Below, in pieces: positions 1 to 9,224 of a stretch of DNA of 64,000 nt. How positions within the stretch are numbered: position 1 is the stretch's first letter; each line of letters begins with the position of its first letter. The DNA is from Lachnospiraceae bacterium (GTDB lineage Bacteria > Bacillota > Clostridia > Lachnospirales > Lachnospiraceae), in assembly GCA_902363665.1 (NCBI GenBank), contig CABJAW010000002.1:124001-188000 (forward strand). Direction: 5' to 3'. Below the pieces are notes generated by a model, which made no database searches, had not been told where the DNA came from, and saw only the letters and a list, made by a program, of their open reading frames with translations. A program made the position numbers and the translations under genes.

Positions 1-2911
1 CCGTTGATGCTGATGCATCCTTTTCTTTTACAAGGATTTTCAGATTTTTCAGCTGCGTGGCCGTCATATAATGTGGTCCGCCATCTGTATTGTCTGAGTT
101 CTTCCACGGATCTCTTGACATTTCATCAAGGTAATAGGAACCAGCCTTGATTCCGTCCGACGGTGCTGTTATCTTTACCTGCCACCGGTAAATGTGCTCA
201 TTCGCCGTCGTCTCATCCGTTTCTGTGTCATCCTTATCCGGTTCCATATAGTTCTTGGTGAGAGTGCCGCTATTCTTCGTAATATCCTGACGAATTTCTC
301 CCGTTTCAAATTTGGAGCCTCCTCCAGTGCCATCGCCATCCTTGGAGAATTCTGCCTTATTCGTATAGGAACTGTAAAACTCATTCGTAGTCTTCGTTTT
401 GTAGGTAATTACGAATTTATTCGTAATATCACTTACATTTGCACGGTTAAAGGTGTACGGCAGTGTAATTTCGTAGTCAGCCACTTTTTCCGATCCGTTG
501 TATTCCACCATCGTCGCGGCTTTGCTGCCTTCCACGATAACTCCGTTCTTTTTCAGGATATCGTCCAGTCTATAGCCATCAATATCACCGCCGAAATCAT
601 TGACTGTGATTGTCCAGACAATTTCTCCTGTCTTTTCATCATACTGTCCGCTCTTCGAAATCCAGGTATGGCTGAAGGAAAGATTTGTCTGATCCCAGCC
701 GTTGTCCTTGTCATTCCCTGCATTGATCGTATTCTGAATGTTATAGCCACCGTTTAATTTATCAATTCCTTCATATTTTAGCTTGTAATTCAGTTCATAG
801 CTTTCTCCCGGTCCAAGTGCCGGCAACGTTTTGCCGTCTTTCAGTTTAATGATCGTCTTATTGTCATTCGACCACTTTGATGTATCAAAATAGTCAGAGA
901 TGGTCAGCTCTTCTTCTGTTCCGTTGGCTGCCTTTTTGATCAGTTTCATATCCATCGGCGCTTCGGCTGTTGTAACTCCCAAAGTCAGTTCCTGTGAATC
1001 ATTAAGCCTTGTGATTTCTCCACTCGTGCCATTTCTGGAGCTGAGTGTGATCTTATAGTCGGCGGTTCTTGTATCATTGTCGTACTTTACGTCCTTCGCC
1101 GCTGTCAGATCCGTTTTCTTTTCTGTCTCTGAACCACTCTCCGTTTCCTTCTCCTTGATTTTGATCGTGGCCGTCATATCGTTAGCTTCCGAAAACGTAT
1201 ATTTATAGTCACCAGACTCTCCGTTGCTGTGAAGCTGTGCCCAAAAGCTGATATTTCCGATTACGTTTGTTGCATTTGCAAAAAATTCATTGTCCAGCGT
1301 AATCGTAATCTTTCCATCCGTCGTGATATTGTAGACACCGACCGCTTTTCCTTTATTGTCATACACAACGCCTTCGTACTGTTCGTTCGGGTTGATTCCC
1401 TCCGGAATTTGATAAGTAAGAACGTTTGTGCCCTGATTTTCAAGGACAGCTGCGTAAATTCGATAATCGATGGATACTTTTACGTTCTCTCCATTTTCAA
1501 TCTCTGTCTTATTGAATTTTGCACCTGTAATATAATTCGTCAGGTCAACCGGCTGCGATACTGCTCTTGCAGCTCTGCGCATCCGCTTTCCGGTCCGAAC
1601 AGAAATGCCTTCTGTATATACCAGGCAAACTGCAGAATGCTCATCTGCATCTACATCCGGGATCTCAAAGCTGCTTTCTTCTTCCGTTACTGTTTCCGTC
1701 TCAGATTCTGTTTCTATTTCAGATGCTGTTTCAGTTTCTGTTTCCGTTTCTGTCTCAGATTCTGTTTCAGTCTCTGTTTCGGTTTCGGTCTCTGTTTCCG
1801 TTTCTGTCTCAGATTCTGTTTCAGTCTCTGTTGCTGTTTCAGTTTCAGTTTCTGTTTCTGTTTCCAATTCACTGTCTGTCTCTGTTACTTCCTCAGATGC
1901 TGCCTCGATTATGCTCTCTGATTCTGTTACTGACTCCGTGGCTGTCTCGACCGTTGTTTCCGGCTCTGTCCTGGACTCTGTCACGGCTTCTGTTGCCGTT
2001 TCCGTCCACGTTTCTGTCATGCTTTCCAGCTCTGTTGCTGCTTCTGTTGCCGTTTCCGTCCACGCTTCTGTCATGCTTTCCGGCTCTGTTGTTGCTTCTG
2101 TTGCCGCTTCCGTCCACGCTTCTGTCGTGCTTTCCGGCTCTGCAACAGCTGTTTCCGGCTCTGTCACTCGTTCAGGCACAGTTTCTGACGGAAGTGTTGC
2201 CTCTGCACGCTTCCATGTAATATCCGTATGCGCAGTCTCTGTCCAGACCGTTGTGGTCTCTGCTTTCCACTTTGCTGTAATACGGCTCATTTCTGTCATC
2301 TGCGGTGCATTCAGCTTTAATAAGAAGGAACAAACTCCGTCTTTTTGCTGTTCACACCCAAACAACCGCTGTGATGTGTCAGAAACGTCTGTAAACTGCT
2401 GTAAAACAACTCTTTCCCCGTCTGAAGTCTCTCCCTGCCATTTTCCTTCTGCAGTAATCGCTCCTGCTGACAGACATGACTGATAAACGTCCTCCGGCAG
2501 TGCCAATGCAAGCTGAATCGGCGTATTGGCTGTATCCTTCACCGTCCAGCTGACCTTCAGCTGACAGACACTGTCATCTGATGAAACAACTGATAATTCA
2601 GCCTCCGCCTTTGCATTGTTTTGAAGAAGTGACCTCAGTTCTTCTTCGTTCGGGCCAAGCCCGGACGGTTCTGTCACTTCTTCCATTCCCTCTATGGCTA
2701 TTCCTGCATCCGTCTGACGGGATGCCGCTGCCTGCGTCTGCAATACAGGCACATCTGTCTCCTCATCCAGCAGAATTTCTTCCTCTATTCCGGACTGTCC
2801 AGCCTGTGCTGTTATGCCAACATCAAAAGTTCCGAGCGGCATCATATTTACCAGCAATACGACTGCCAGAATCAGAGAAAGACCTTTCTTTACAGGTCTT
2901 AACTTTTTCAC
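1..2911 (-). CDS. Giant secreted surface adhesin, N-terminal part (runs off left edge)
   Basis: The frame is open from a GTG at 2911 to the window edge (970 codons), so the C-terminus is not seen. Residues 1-37 form a signal peptide: a basic MKKLRPVKKG start, a hydrophobic LILAVVLLV core and an ITAQA cleavage region. A unique domain follows to about residue 220. Next comes a Thr/Glu-rich linker with degenerate TEAWTEAATEA repeats and then long (TE)n/SETE strings (DNA about 1680-2190). The rest is beta-rich adhesin-type sequence (KFNKTEIENGENVKVSIDY; SKSGQYDEKTGEIVWTITVN) like the backbone domains of large Gram-positive isopeptide adhesins. The later part resembles the N-terminal region of the second giant protein (38088-51926). 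The GTG is chosen because the signal peptide begins there; an ATG at 2940 is out of frame. The role is probably adhesion or matrix binding at the cell wall. The ligand is unknown. Confidence 0.85.
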   Translation of the reverse strand, partial: MKKLRPVKKGLSLILAVVLLVNMMPLGTFDVGITAQAGQSGIEEEILLDEETDVPVLQTQAAASRQTDAGIAIEGMEEVTEPSGLGPNEEELRSLLQNNAKAEAELSVVSSDDSVCQLKVSWTVKDTANTPIQLALALPEDVYQSCLSAGAITAEGKWQGETSDGERVVLQQFTDVSDTSQRLFGCEQQKDGVCSFLLKLNAPQMTEMSRITAKWKAETTTVWTETAHTDITWKRAEATLPSETVPERVTEPETAVAEPESTTEAWTEAATEATTEPESMTEAWTETATEAATELESMTETWTETATEAVTESRTEPETTVETATESVTESESIIEAASEEVTETDSELETETETETETATETETESETETETETETETETETESETETETETETASEIETESETETVTEEESSFEIPDVDADEHSAVCLVYTEGISVRTGKRMRRAARAVSQPVDLTNYITGAKFNKTEIENGENVKVSIDYRIYAAVLENQGTNVLTYQIPEGINPNEQYEGVVYDNKGKAVGVYNITTDGKITITLDNEFFANATNVIGNISFWAQLHSNGESGDYKYTFSEANDMTATIKIKEKETESGSETEKKTDLTAAKDVKYDNDTRTADYKITLSSRNGTSGEITRLNDSQELTLGVTTAEAPMDMKLIKKAANGTEEELTISDYFDTSKWSNDNKTIIKLKDGKTLPALGPGESYELNYKLKYEGIDKLNGGYNIQNTINAGNDKDNGWDQTNLSFSHTWISKSGQYDEKTGEIVWTITVNDFGGDIDGYRLDDILKKNGVIVEGSKAATMVEYNGSEKVADYEITLPYTFNRANVSDITNKFVITYKTKTTNEFYSSYTNKAEFSKDGDGTGGGSKFETGEIRQDITKNSGTLTKNYMEPDKDDTETDETTANEHIYRWQVKITAPSDGIKAGSYYLDEMSRDPWKNSDNTDGGPHYMTATQLKNLKILVKEKDASAST

Positions 2912-2940
2912 GTTCCCACTCTCTTTCCGAGGATGCTCAT
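2908..2940 (-). other. 10-codon leader ORF overlapping the adhesin start
   Basis: An ATG at 2940 with a strong ribosome site (AGAGGGGCAG) opens a 10-codon frame, MSILGKRVGT. Its TGA overlaps the GTG start of the adhesin (GTGA). It may be a translational-coupling leader. Alternatively it is the true original start of the adhesin, separated from it by a one-base indel. The sequence alone does not decide. Confidence 0.4.
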
Positions 2941-2968
2941 CTGCCCCTCTTTCTTTCCTTTTACAGTC

Positions 2969-2997
2969 ATTACAGAGTTTTTTTGATGTTATTTCAA
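2969..2997 (-). promoter_or_regulatory. Sigma-A type promoter for the first giant adhesin
   Basis: TTGAAA at 2997-2992, a 17-bp spacer and TGTAAT at 2974-2969 lie about 60 bp ahead of the GTG start, within the 213-bp gap after uvrC. Confidence 0.6.
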
Positions 2998-3124
2998 GTC
3001 ATTTTGCGTATTTGTTTCACACTTTTTATGGGAAAACAGCTATTTTTCTTCCGTAAATACGTTATAAAAGTTTTTTTGTATATTTATGCATTCGTCAGTC
3101 TCTGAAACGGACTATTTTCTACTC

Positions 3125-5101
3125 CTACTCCTCCACTTCTACCGTCCGTTTTCCCTTCCCGTCCTGCGCGTGAAAGAAATCGTAAACCTGCTGTGCGCTT
3201 CTGGCGTTCATGGATTCTGCGCCGGCGAGCTGCTCCAGGGAGGCATCGCGGATCGCCTCCAGAGATTTAAAGGTGCGCATCAGTGCCTTGCGGCGCATCG
3301 GGCCGATGCCTTCGATATCATCCAGGATCGAGTGTACCTGGCCTTTGCTGCGCAGGCTGCGGTGGTACTCGATCGCAAAGCGGTGCGCCTCGTCCTGAAT
3401 GCGCGTGATCAGCTTGAAGCCTTCGGAGTGCGTGTCGATCGGGACTTCCACGTTGTTGTAGTAGAGGCCGCGTGTGCGGTGGAAATCATCCTTTACCATA
3501 CCGCAGACCGGAATGTCGATGCCGAGCTTCTCCAGCACCCCAAGCGCGATGTTGACCTGGCCGCGGCCGCCGTCCATCAGGATCAGATCCGGGAAACGGC
3601 TGAAGCTGCCCATCTCGTAGCCCGTTTTTTTCGCATCGAGCTCTTTTCGTTCCTCCAGTCCGTGTGTGAAACGGCGTGTCAGCACCTCTTCCATGCTGGC
3701 GTAATCGTTCGGCCCCTGGACGGATTTGATCTTAAATTTCCGGTAATCACTTCGCTTTGGCTTTCCTTTTTCGTAGACAATCATCGATCCGACGGACTCA
3801 AAGCCGCTGATATTGGAGATATCATACGCTTCCATGCGCACGGTGCGCTCGATCCCGATCAGTTTTTCGATCTCGTGCACGGCGCCGATCGTCCGGCCTT
3901 CTTCGCGCCTGATGCGGTCGCGGTCCTGACGCAGCACGATCTCCGCATTTTCCCGCGCCATCTCGACGAGTTTTTCTTTTGTGCCTTTTTTCGGTACGCG
4001 GATCGTGACTTTCTGTCCGCGTTTCTGTGTCAGCCACGTCTCGACGAGCTCATGATCCTCGATCTCTGTCTCGATCATCAGCTCACGCGGCACGAACGGT
4101 GTGCCCGCATAATACTGCTTGATGAAGCTGTTCAGGATGATGGCCTTCGTATCCTGCGGTGCAACGCGCAGATAAAAATGCTCCCGGCCGATCATTTTGC
4201 CGCCGCGGATAAAGAAGACCTGTACGACTGCATCTGCCGCAGATACGGTATCGTCCGCATCCTCAAGCGCCAGTGCCAGCACGTCCTTATCCTCGCCGTC
4301 TCCGCTCGTGATCTTCTGGCGCTGTGAGACCTGTCTGATGCTGCGCATCAGGTCGCGGTACTCGATCGCTTTTTCAAATTCCATGTCTTCCGATGCCTGA
4401 TTCATCTTTTCTTCCAGTTCCCGGAGCACTGAGCCGTGGTTTCCATTCAGAAAATCGACCGCATCGGCCACACTTTTCCGGTATTCTTCTTTTGTGAAGA
4501 TTCCCTGACAGGGCGCATTGCACTGCCCGATCTGGTAATACAGACACGGCCGCTCTTTTCCGATGTCGCGCGGCAGATTTTTGCTGCAGCTGCGGATCTT
4601 ATACAGCTTCTTTACGAGATCGATCGTATCTTTTACCGCCGTGGCACTTGTGTACGGACCGAAATAGCGTGATTTATCTTTTTTCATCGTCCGTGAAAAC
4701 AGCACCCTCGGATATTCCTCACCGAGCGTCACCTTGATAAACGGGTATGTCTTGTCATCTTTGAGCATCGTATTGTATTTTGGGCGGTGCTCCTTGATCA
4801 GGTTGCACTCCAGCACGAGTGCCTCCAGTTCGGAATCGGTGACGATATACTCAAATCTCCGGATGCGCTCCACCATCTGCAAAATCTTCGCGCTCTTGCC
4901 GCGGCTGCTCTGAAAGTACTGGCGCACGCGGTTTTTCAGGCTGATCGCCTTTCCGACGTAGATGATGTCATCATGCGCGTCATGCATAATGTAAACACCG
5001 GGGCGGCCCGGCAGCTTTTTCAGTTCTTCTTCTATATTAAAAGCAGGATAGCCGGACGGTGTCTCGCCCGGCTGGTTCTCATGCGTCTCTTCTTTTTTCA
5101 T
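3125..5101 (-). CDS. uvrC: Excinuclease ABC subunit C
   Basis: UvrC makes the dual incisions in nucleotide excision repair after UvrAB loads on the lesion. The protein has 658 residues, normal for the family. An N-terminal GIY-YIG nuclease is recognisable ([28 protein letters not shown]). A cysteine cluster follows ([17 protein letters not shown]), then a UVR/UvrB-binding motif around [12 protein letters not shown]. The RNase H-like second nuclease includes [16 protein letters not shown] and [14 protein letters not shown]-terminal helix-hairpin-helix sequence is present ([15 protein letters not shown]). The ATG at 5101 is preferred over an in-frame TTG at 5110 because AGAAAGGGA lies about 10 bases upstream of it. 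The stop is TAG. It stands alone, with a 360-bp gap before greA. Confidence 0.97.
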   Translation of the reverse strand: MKKEETHENQPGETPSGYPAFNIEEELKKLPGRPGVYIMHDAHDDIIYVGKAISLKNRVRQYFQSSRGKSAKILQMVERIRRFEYIVTDSELEALVLECNLIKEHRPKYNTMLKDDKTYPFIKVTLGEEYPRVLFSRTMKKDKSRYFGPYTSATAVKDTIDLVKKLYKIRSCSKNLPRDIGKERPCLYYQIGQCNAPCQGIFTKEEYRKSVADAVDFLNGNHGSVLRELEEKMNQASEDMEFEKAIEYRDLMRSIRQVSQRQKITSGDGEDKDVLALALEDADDTVSAADAVVQVFFIRGGKMIGREHFYLRVAPQDTKAIILNSFIKQYYAGTPFVPRELMIETEIEDHELVETWLTQKRGQKVTIRVPKKGTKEKLVEMARENAEIVLRQDRDRIRREEGRTIGAVHEIEKLIGIERTVRMEAYDISNISGFESVGSMIVYEKGKPKRSDYRKFKIKSVQGPNDYASMEEVLTRRFTHGLEERKELDAKKTGYEMGSFSRFPDLILMDGGRGQVNIALGVLEKLGIDIPVCGMVKDDFHRTRGLYYNNVEVPIDTHSEGFKLITRIQDEAHRFAIEYHRSLRSKGQVHSILDDIEGIGPMRRKALMRTFKSLEAIRDASLEQLAGAESMNARSAQQVYDFFHAQDGKGKRTVEVEE

Positions 5102-5469
5102 GAACTGCAAATCCCTTTCTGCAGATAAATGCTCTGCTGACTGCTCTGACTTTATGCGGTTTTTCTTTGATGGTCAGGATCTTTTTATATTTACTTCAGA
5201 TATCTTTCATATTTTGAACACTAAATGGACACAACTTGCCGTTATACTTTCAGTATCAAATAAATGAAGTCAACCAGTACACGGCGCGTCTGTATTGGTA
5301 CTGGCTTCGCCAAAAAATTATCTTAACCTTCGTACATAACCATAACAATGACAGTTATCTTATATTCGGTTAAGTTTTCATACATTTTTCTCTTCTTGAA
5401 GGGTATCGCTTGCGGTACCCTTCCTCCTTTTTATTCCCGTAAAAATCTTTACCTCTCTGATCTCTTTTT
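5102..5469. other. Gene-free interval between greA and uvrC
   Basis: No credible ORF is present. A short hairpin (CCAGTAC ... GTACTGG) lies near 5265-5300, a small palindrome ATACTTTCAGTAT near 5246, and a strong hairpin at 5398-5423 is listed separately. A uvrC promoter should lie here, but I see only weak candidates. Confidence 0.5.
5398..5423. terminator. Strong hairpin, possibly a terminator
   Basis: A GAAGGGTA/TACCCTTC stem has its T-rich tail (CTCCTTTTTATT) on the plus strand. greA would be expected to terminate here on the minus strand, but the minus-strand tail is AAGAAGAG, so its direction is uncertain. Confidence 0.4.
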
Positions 5470-5973
5470 TCAGAACTTCCTAATCTCGTCCTCATCCTCG
5501 CTTGCAGCTGCGCTGATCGAGCGGATCTCCACATGGTAGCCAAACTGTTCGTTTACCTTGATGTAAACGCGGTCGCCGACCTTATGGCCCAACAGTGCTT
5601 TGCCAAGCGGTGACTCGATGCTGATCAATCCGTTCATGGAGTTGCCGCGGACGCTCGTGACTATTTTGTATGTCTCAAGCTCATCGTCATCCTCACAGTA
5701 GACTTCCACGGTCTTGTCAAGGCCTACCTCATCGTCTGCGGAACGGTCTGAAATCACGCTGGCTGTCTTCAGCATGCGCTCCAGATAACGGATCCGGCTC
5801 TCGTTCGCATTTTTGTCCTTCTTGGCCGCATAATACTCGAAATTCTCACTCAAATCTCCGTGCGAACGCGCTTCCTTGACTGCTTCGATCGCATCCTTTC
5901 GCACAACCAGCTTCCGGTATTCGATCTCTTCTTCAATTTTCTTTACGTCGCCCTCTGTCAACTGTTCCCGCAT
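5470..5973 (-). CDS. greA: Transcription elongation factor GreA
   Basis: GreA inserts its coiled coil into the RNA polymerase secondary channel and stimulates cleavage of backtracked RNA. The 167-residue length is normal. The N-terminal antiparallel coiled coil carries the hallmark GDLSENFEYYAAK tip. The C-terminal FKBP-like domain ends with SPLGKALLGHKVGDRVY. The start follows AGTAAGGAAGGTAATAAAAC. The acidic tail (ASEDEDEIRKF) is somewhat longer than in many GreA proteins. A 142-bp inverted-repeat element separates it from the upstream galT. Confidence 0.96.
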   Translation of the reverse strand: MREQLTEGDVKKIEEEIEYRKLVVRKDAIEAVKEARSHGDLSENFEYYAAKKDKNANESRIRYLERMLKTASVISDRSADDEVGLDKTVEVYCEDDDELETYKIVTSVRGNSMNGLISIESPLGKALLGHKVGDRVYIKVNEQFGYHVEIRSISAAASEDEDEIRKF

Positions 5974-6003
5974 GTTTTATTACCTTCCTTACTCATTTTT
6001 ATA

Positions 6004-6028
6004 CGGGGCAGAAAATCCTTCTGCCCCG
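6004..6028. terminator. Hairpin between galT and greA
   Basis: A CGGGGCAGAA / TTCTGCCCCG perfect 10-bp stem sits just ahead of the greA ribosome site. Neither strand has a good U-tract, so it may be a leader hairpin rather than a terminator. Confidence 0.35.
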
Positions 6029-6056
6029 ATGCTTCTTTCTGACTATAGCAAAATTT

Positions 6057-6198
6057 GTAACTGTTCAGAGCCAACCTCCAAAATGCTGCGCATTTCGTCG
6101 GTGTGGCGTATCCGCCAAATAAAATTTCAAAAACAGGCTTAAAAATGCAAGCATTTTCCGCCTGTTTTATGAAATTTTGCCTGGCTCTGAACAGTTAC
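6057..6198. mobile_element. MITE copy A (142 bp, 17-bp terminal inverted repeats)
   Basis: The ends are GTAACTGTTCAGAGCCA and its exact reverse complement. Flanking octamers CAAAATTT and CAAATTTT form an imperfect 8-bp target duplication. Inside are three hairpins: AAATGC-GCATTT, GGCG-CGCC, and a long arm pair around AAACAGGC ... GCCTGTTT. No transposase is encoded. The GTAA end and 8-bp duplication match the IS66 family pattern. Confidence 0.8.
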
Positions 6199-6205
6199 CA
6201 AATTT

Positions 6206-7729
6206 TTAAACGGATGCCACAAACCGCTCAAATGCCGCTCTTCCTTCCGGTGTGCGCTTGTAAACGCCGGCATGCTCCAGTACCTTCATAAATACGATGC
6301 CGACCTCATCCTCGATGATCTTATCAATATTTTCTGATGTAAAGCTGTCGTATTTCTGCTTCAGCTCGTCTACCCAGTCTGCGTGTTTGTCCAGCTCTTC
6401 GTCGCCGCGGATATCGCGTCCCTCTACCATTGCGGTCTTCAGGTGCTCCAGCTCATCCTTCAGTCTTGCCGGAAGCACTGCCAGACCCATGACCTCGATC
6501 AGTCCGATATTTTCTTTTTTGATATGATGCAGCTCTGCATGCGGATGGTATACGCCAAGCGGATGCTCCTCTGTCGTGATGTTGTTGCGCAGTACAAGAT
6601 CCAGCTCGTATTTGCCGCCGCGTTTTCTTGCGATCGGTGTGATCGTGTTGTGCGGCTCGCTGTCTGTCTCTGCAAAGATAAAGGCTGCCTCATCTGTATA
6701 GCCTCTCCACGCCTTCAGGATGTGGTCTGCCAGGTCCACAAGGCGCTTCGGATCCTCATGGCTGATGCGGATCACGGACATCGGCCATTTTACAATGCCT
6801 GCCTGCACATCCTCATAGCCTGCAAATGTGATTTCTTTTTCGACCGGAGCCTTTGCCATGGCAAATTCGTAGTGTCCGCCCTGGAAATGATCGTGGCTCA
6901 GGATCGAACCGCCGACGATCGGCAGGTCTGCGTTTGATCCCACAAAGTAATGCGGGAACTGGGAAACAAAGTCAAGCAGCTTTGCGAAGGTCGCGCGCTC
7001 GATCTTCATCGGTACATGCTTTGAATTGAACACGATGCAGTGCTCATTATAATATACGTACGGAGAATACTGGAAAAACCACTGGCTGTCGTTGATCGTC
7101 ACAGGAATGATGCGGTGGTTGCCGCGTGCCGGGTGATTCAGTCTTCCTGCGTAGCCCTCATTCTCGCAGCAAAGCAGGCATTTCGGATAGGAGGTCTGCT
7201 TTGCAAGCTTTGCAGCTGCGATTGCCTTCGGATCCTTCTCCGGCTTGGAAAGGTTGATCGTGATATCCAGATCACCGTATTCGGTCGGCGCGATCCATTT
7301 GCGGTCCTTCGCGATGCGGTAGCGGCGGATGTAATCGGTATCCTGGCTCATTTTGTAGTAGAAATCGGTTGCCTTTTTCGGGCTTTCCTCATAAAGTGCC
7401 TGGAATTTCCGGATGATATTGGACGGACGGTCTACGAGAAGCGCCATCACCTTCGTATCAAACAGGTCGCGGTAGCCAACGGTATTTTCTTCCAGAATGC
7501 CGTTTTCGTAAGCGTAGTCACAGATTTCTCCAAGAATACACTCCAGCTCCCCGACTACCTCGCTGCTGCCCGGCACATAGTCAGCCATTGCCTGCTCTGC
7601 ATCCGCATCAAGGGAATCTATTTTCAAAAGCTCCAGCACCTTGTTTGCTGCATAGCGGGTATCCTCTTTTTCGATCAGGCCGGTCTCCAGACCGTACTGG
7701 ATCAGTTTTGTAATGCTGTTCTGAATCAT
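6206..7729 (-). CDS. galT: Galactose-1-phosphate uridylyltransferase, class 2
   Basis: This enzyme exchanges galactose-1-phosphate with UDP-glucose in the Leloir pathway. The 507-residue length and the sequence type (NHPARGNHRIIPVTI, FFQYSPYVYYNEHCIVF, GGSILSHDHFQGG) are those of the Firmicutes class 2 enzyme, not the shorter E. coli type. A YHPHAELHHIKKEN stretch supplies a His-Pro-His like that of the nucleotidyl-transfer site. The ribosome site GGGAGGATGGACAG gives a firm start. Together with lacZ and the epimerase at 14.4-18.4 kb it completes a lactose/galactose route, although galK and galE are not in the window. Confidence 0.96.
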   Translation of the reverse strand: MIQNSITKLIQYGLETGLIEKEDTRYAANKVLELLKIDSLDADAEQAMADYVPGSSEVVGELECILGEICDYAYENGILEENTVGYRDLFDTKVMALLVDRPSNIIRKFQALYEESPKKATDFYYKMSQDTDYIRRYRIAKDRKWIAPTEYGDLDITINLSKPEKDPKAIAAAKLAKQTSYPKCLLCCENEGYAGRLNHPARGNHRIIPVTINDSQWFFQYSPYVYYNEHCIVFNSKHVPMKIERATFAKLLDFVSQFPHYFVGSNADLPIVGGSILSHDHFQGGHYEFAMAKAPVEKEITFAGYEDVQAGIVKWPMSVIRISHEDPKRLVDLADHILKAWRGYTDEAAFIFAETDSEPHNTITPIARKRGGKYELDLVLRNNITTEEHPLGVYHPHAELHHIKKENIGLIEVMGLAVLPARLKDELEHLKTAMVEGRDIRGDEELDKHADWVDELKQKYDSFTSENIDKIIEDEVGIVFMKVLEHAGVYKRTPEGRAAFERFVASV

Positions 7730-7803
7730 CTGTCCATCCTCCCATATATTGTTTCTCTGCTTTCATCCACAGTCTCCATAACGCTGTGTGAAACCGTTAC
7801 CTT

Positions 7804-7831
7804 ATCATAACATACCTCCCTGTTTTTGCAA
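7804..7831 (-). promoter_or_regulatory. Probable galT promoter
   Basis: TTGCAA at 7831-7826, a 16-bp spacer and TATGAT at 7809-7804 lie about 75 bp upstream of the galT ATG. Confidence 0.5.
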
Positions 7832-8096
7832 GCAACAGTTCAGTGCAGCAGCAAAATGTGAAGACAAGAGTTACTGTAAACAACGGGTCTGTGGCCTGCG
7901 CACTGAACGTGCGGCAGCAAAATGTGAAGGCAGGTCACAGCAAATTTATCGTAGACTTTTCTGTTTTTTTCTGCTATTCTGATAAATAACCATTCTGGAA
8001 CTGCAGAACAGGGAGCAACGCTCCTTCTGATCGGCTGCGATGAAATTACTCAGACATACCAGATGCGTATATCTGACTGACAAAGGGGGATTACAG
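7832..8096. repeat. Gene-free interval with short direct and inverted repeats
   Basis: A 20-bp unit (GCAGCAGCAAAATGTGAAG and GCGGCAGCAAAATGTGAAG) occurs twice, near 7844 and 7912. AACAGTTCAGTGC near 7833 faces GCACTGAAC near 7900. GGGTCTGTGGCCTG near 7886 matches the terminator arm at 34.6 kb. It looks like a decayed repeat element. No ORF is supported. Confidence 0.4.
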
Positions 8097-8588
8097 ATGA
8101 GCGATGTGAAGCTGTACCGTAAACGGATCATCCCACAGGAATGCATTCTTCTTGAGGATGATGAAATTCTTTATCTCGATCAGGAAGTGATCATTACTAA
8201 ATGGAATACGATTCATCCGAAAAAAACGCTCCACCATGGCTATTCCTGTTATTTTATGGAGCGCGGTTTTAAGGTCAGCAAATTTTATGATCATGATAAT
8301 AAGCTGATCAGCTGGTACTGCGATATCATCTCCCACACCTTTGACAAAGCGACTAATACGTATGTCTTCACCGACCTGCTCGCTGATGTCATTCTTTATC
8401 CGGATGGCTTTGTGCGTGTCGTCGATCTCGATGAGCTGGCGGATGCGCTGCGTGACGGTCTCATTACTTCCGAGCAGATGCAGATGGCGCTGCGGCGGCT
8501 GGACAAGCTGCTTTCACTGATTTATAAGGGAGGATTTCCGCGGCTGCAGAAATATATTGAGGATTACGAATACAATCAGAATGATTGA
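8097..8588 (+). CDS. DUF402 family protein
   Basis: The protein has 163 residues. The sequence (KWNTIHPKKTLHHGYSCYFM, FYDHDNKLISWYCDIISH, TDLLADVILYPDGFVRVVDLDEL, then a helical tail with ALRRLDKLL) is that of the DUF402 fold. Members of that fold include nucleoside tri/diphosphate phosphatases with metal-binding Asp residues; the YCDI, DLLADV and DLDEL acidic positions fit. The exact substrate is not known. The start is ATG 8097, 7 bases after GGGGG. A longer frame from 8040 lacks a ribosome site. It is 30 bp ahead of the cyclophilin gene and probably co-transcribed. Confidence 0.85.
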   Translation: MSDVKLYRKRIIPQECILLEDDEILYLDQEVIITKWNTIHPKKTLHHGYSCYFMERGFKVSKFYDHDNKLISWYCDIISHTFDKATNTYVFTDLLADVILYPDGFVRVVDLDELADALRDGLITSEQMQMALRRLDKLLSLIYKGGFPRLQKYIEDYEYNQND

Positions 8589-8618
8589 AATGATTGATAA
8601 GAAAGAGAGGACTTTAAA

Positions 8619-9140
8619 ATGGCACAGAATCCTGTTGTTACCATTACAATGGAAAATGGAGATGTTATGAAGGCAGAGCTTTATCCGGAGATCGCTCCGA
8701 ACTCTGTCAACAACTTTATCAGCCTTGTTAAAAAGGGCTTCTATGACGGACTGATCTTCCACAGAGTCATCCGCGGATTTATGATCCAGGGCGGCTGCCC
8801 GGACGGAACCGGCATGGGCGGCCCGGGATACACGATCCGCGGTGAGTTTGCACATAACGGCTTCAAAAATGACCTGAAGCATACGCCGGGCGTACTTTCC
8901 ATGGCACGCGCAATGCATCCGGACTCTGCCGGCTCTCAGTTCTTCATTATGCATGCAGCCTCCCCGCATCTTGACGGTGAGTACGCTGCATTCGGAAAGG
9001 TGATCGAAGGACTTGATATCGTCAATAAGATCGCTGAGACTCCGACCGACTACCGCGACCGCCCGATGCAGGATCAGAAGATCAAATCGATGACAGTCGA
9101 TACATTCGGAGTGGATTATCCGGAGCCGGAGAGAGCGTAA
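8619..9140 (+). CDS. Cyclophilin-type peptidyl-prolyl isomerase
   Basis: A 173-residue cytoplasmic cyclophilin without a signal peptide. Family landmarks are FHRVIRGFMIQGG (with the active-site Arg and Phe), GSQFFIMHA and HLDGEYAAFGKVIEGLD. It catalyses cis-trans isomerisation of Xaa-Pro bonds. The start has AGAGAGG 8 bases upstream. It is the last normal chromosomal gene before the mobile-element remnant. Confidence 0.95.
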   Translation: MAQNPVVTITMENGDVMKAELYPEIAPNSVNNFISLVKKGFYDGLIFHRVIRGFMIQGGCPDGTGMGGPGYTIRGEFAHNGFKNDLKHTPGVLSMARAMHPDSAGSQFFIMHAASPHLDGEYAAFGKVIEGLDIVNKIAETPTDYRDRPMQDQKIKSMTVDTFGVDYPEPERA

Positions 9141-9155
9141 AGCTTAAACCCATTA

Positions 9156-9181
9156 GAAAAAGACCGCTGCATAGCGGCGGT
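9156..9181 (-). terminator. Intrinsic terminator after the recombinase remnant
   Basis: On the minus strand an ACCGC...GCGGT hairpin (loop includes CGCTATGCA) is followed by TCTTTTTC. It probably marks the end of the mobile-element transcript and lies 16-41 bp from the cyclophilin stop. Confidence 0.5.
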
Positions 9182-9224
9182 GACTTAGGAAAACATTGAA
9201 GCAAGGAACGGTATAGCTGAACGG

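Noticed and set aside
1605..2483. Plus-strand frame full of SVSVSDSVSV, looking like a Ser-rich surface protein
   Set aside because: It is the antisense of the TE/SETE repeat linker of the minus-strand adhesin, which has a signal peptide, promoter and continuous frame. The plus frame has none.
3086..4327. 413-codon plus-strand ORF
   Set aside because: It lies antisense to uvrC, whose motifs are clear, and has no ribosome site or recognisable domain.
7040..7810. 256-codon plus-strand ORF
   Set aside because: It is antisense to the conserved class 2 galT gene and has no independent support.
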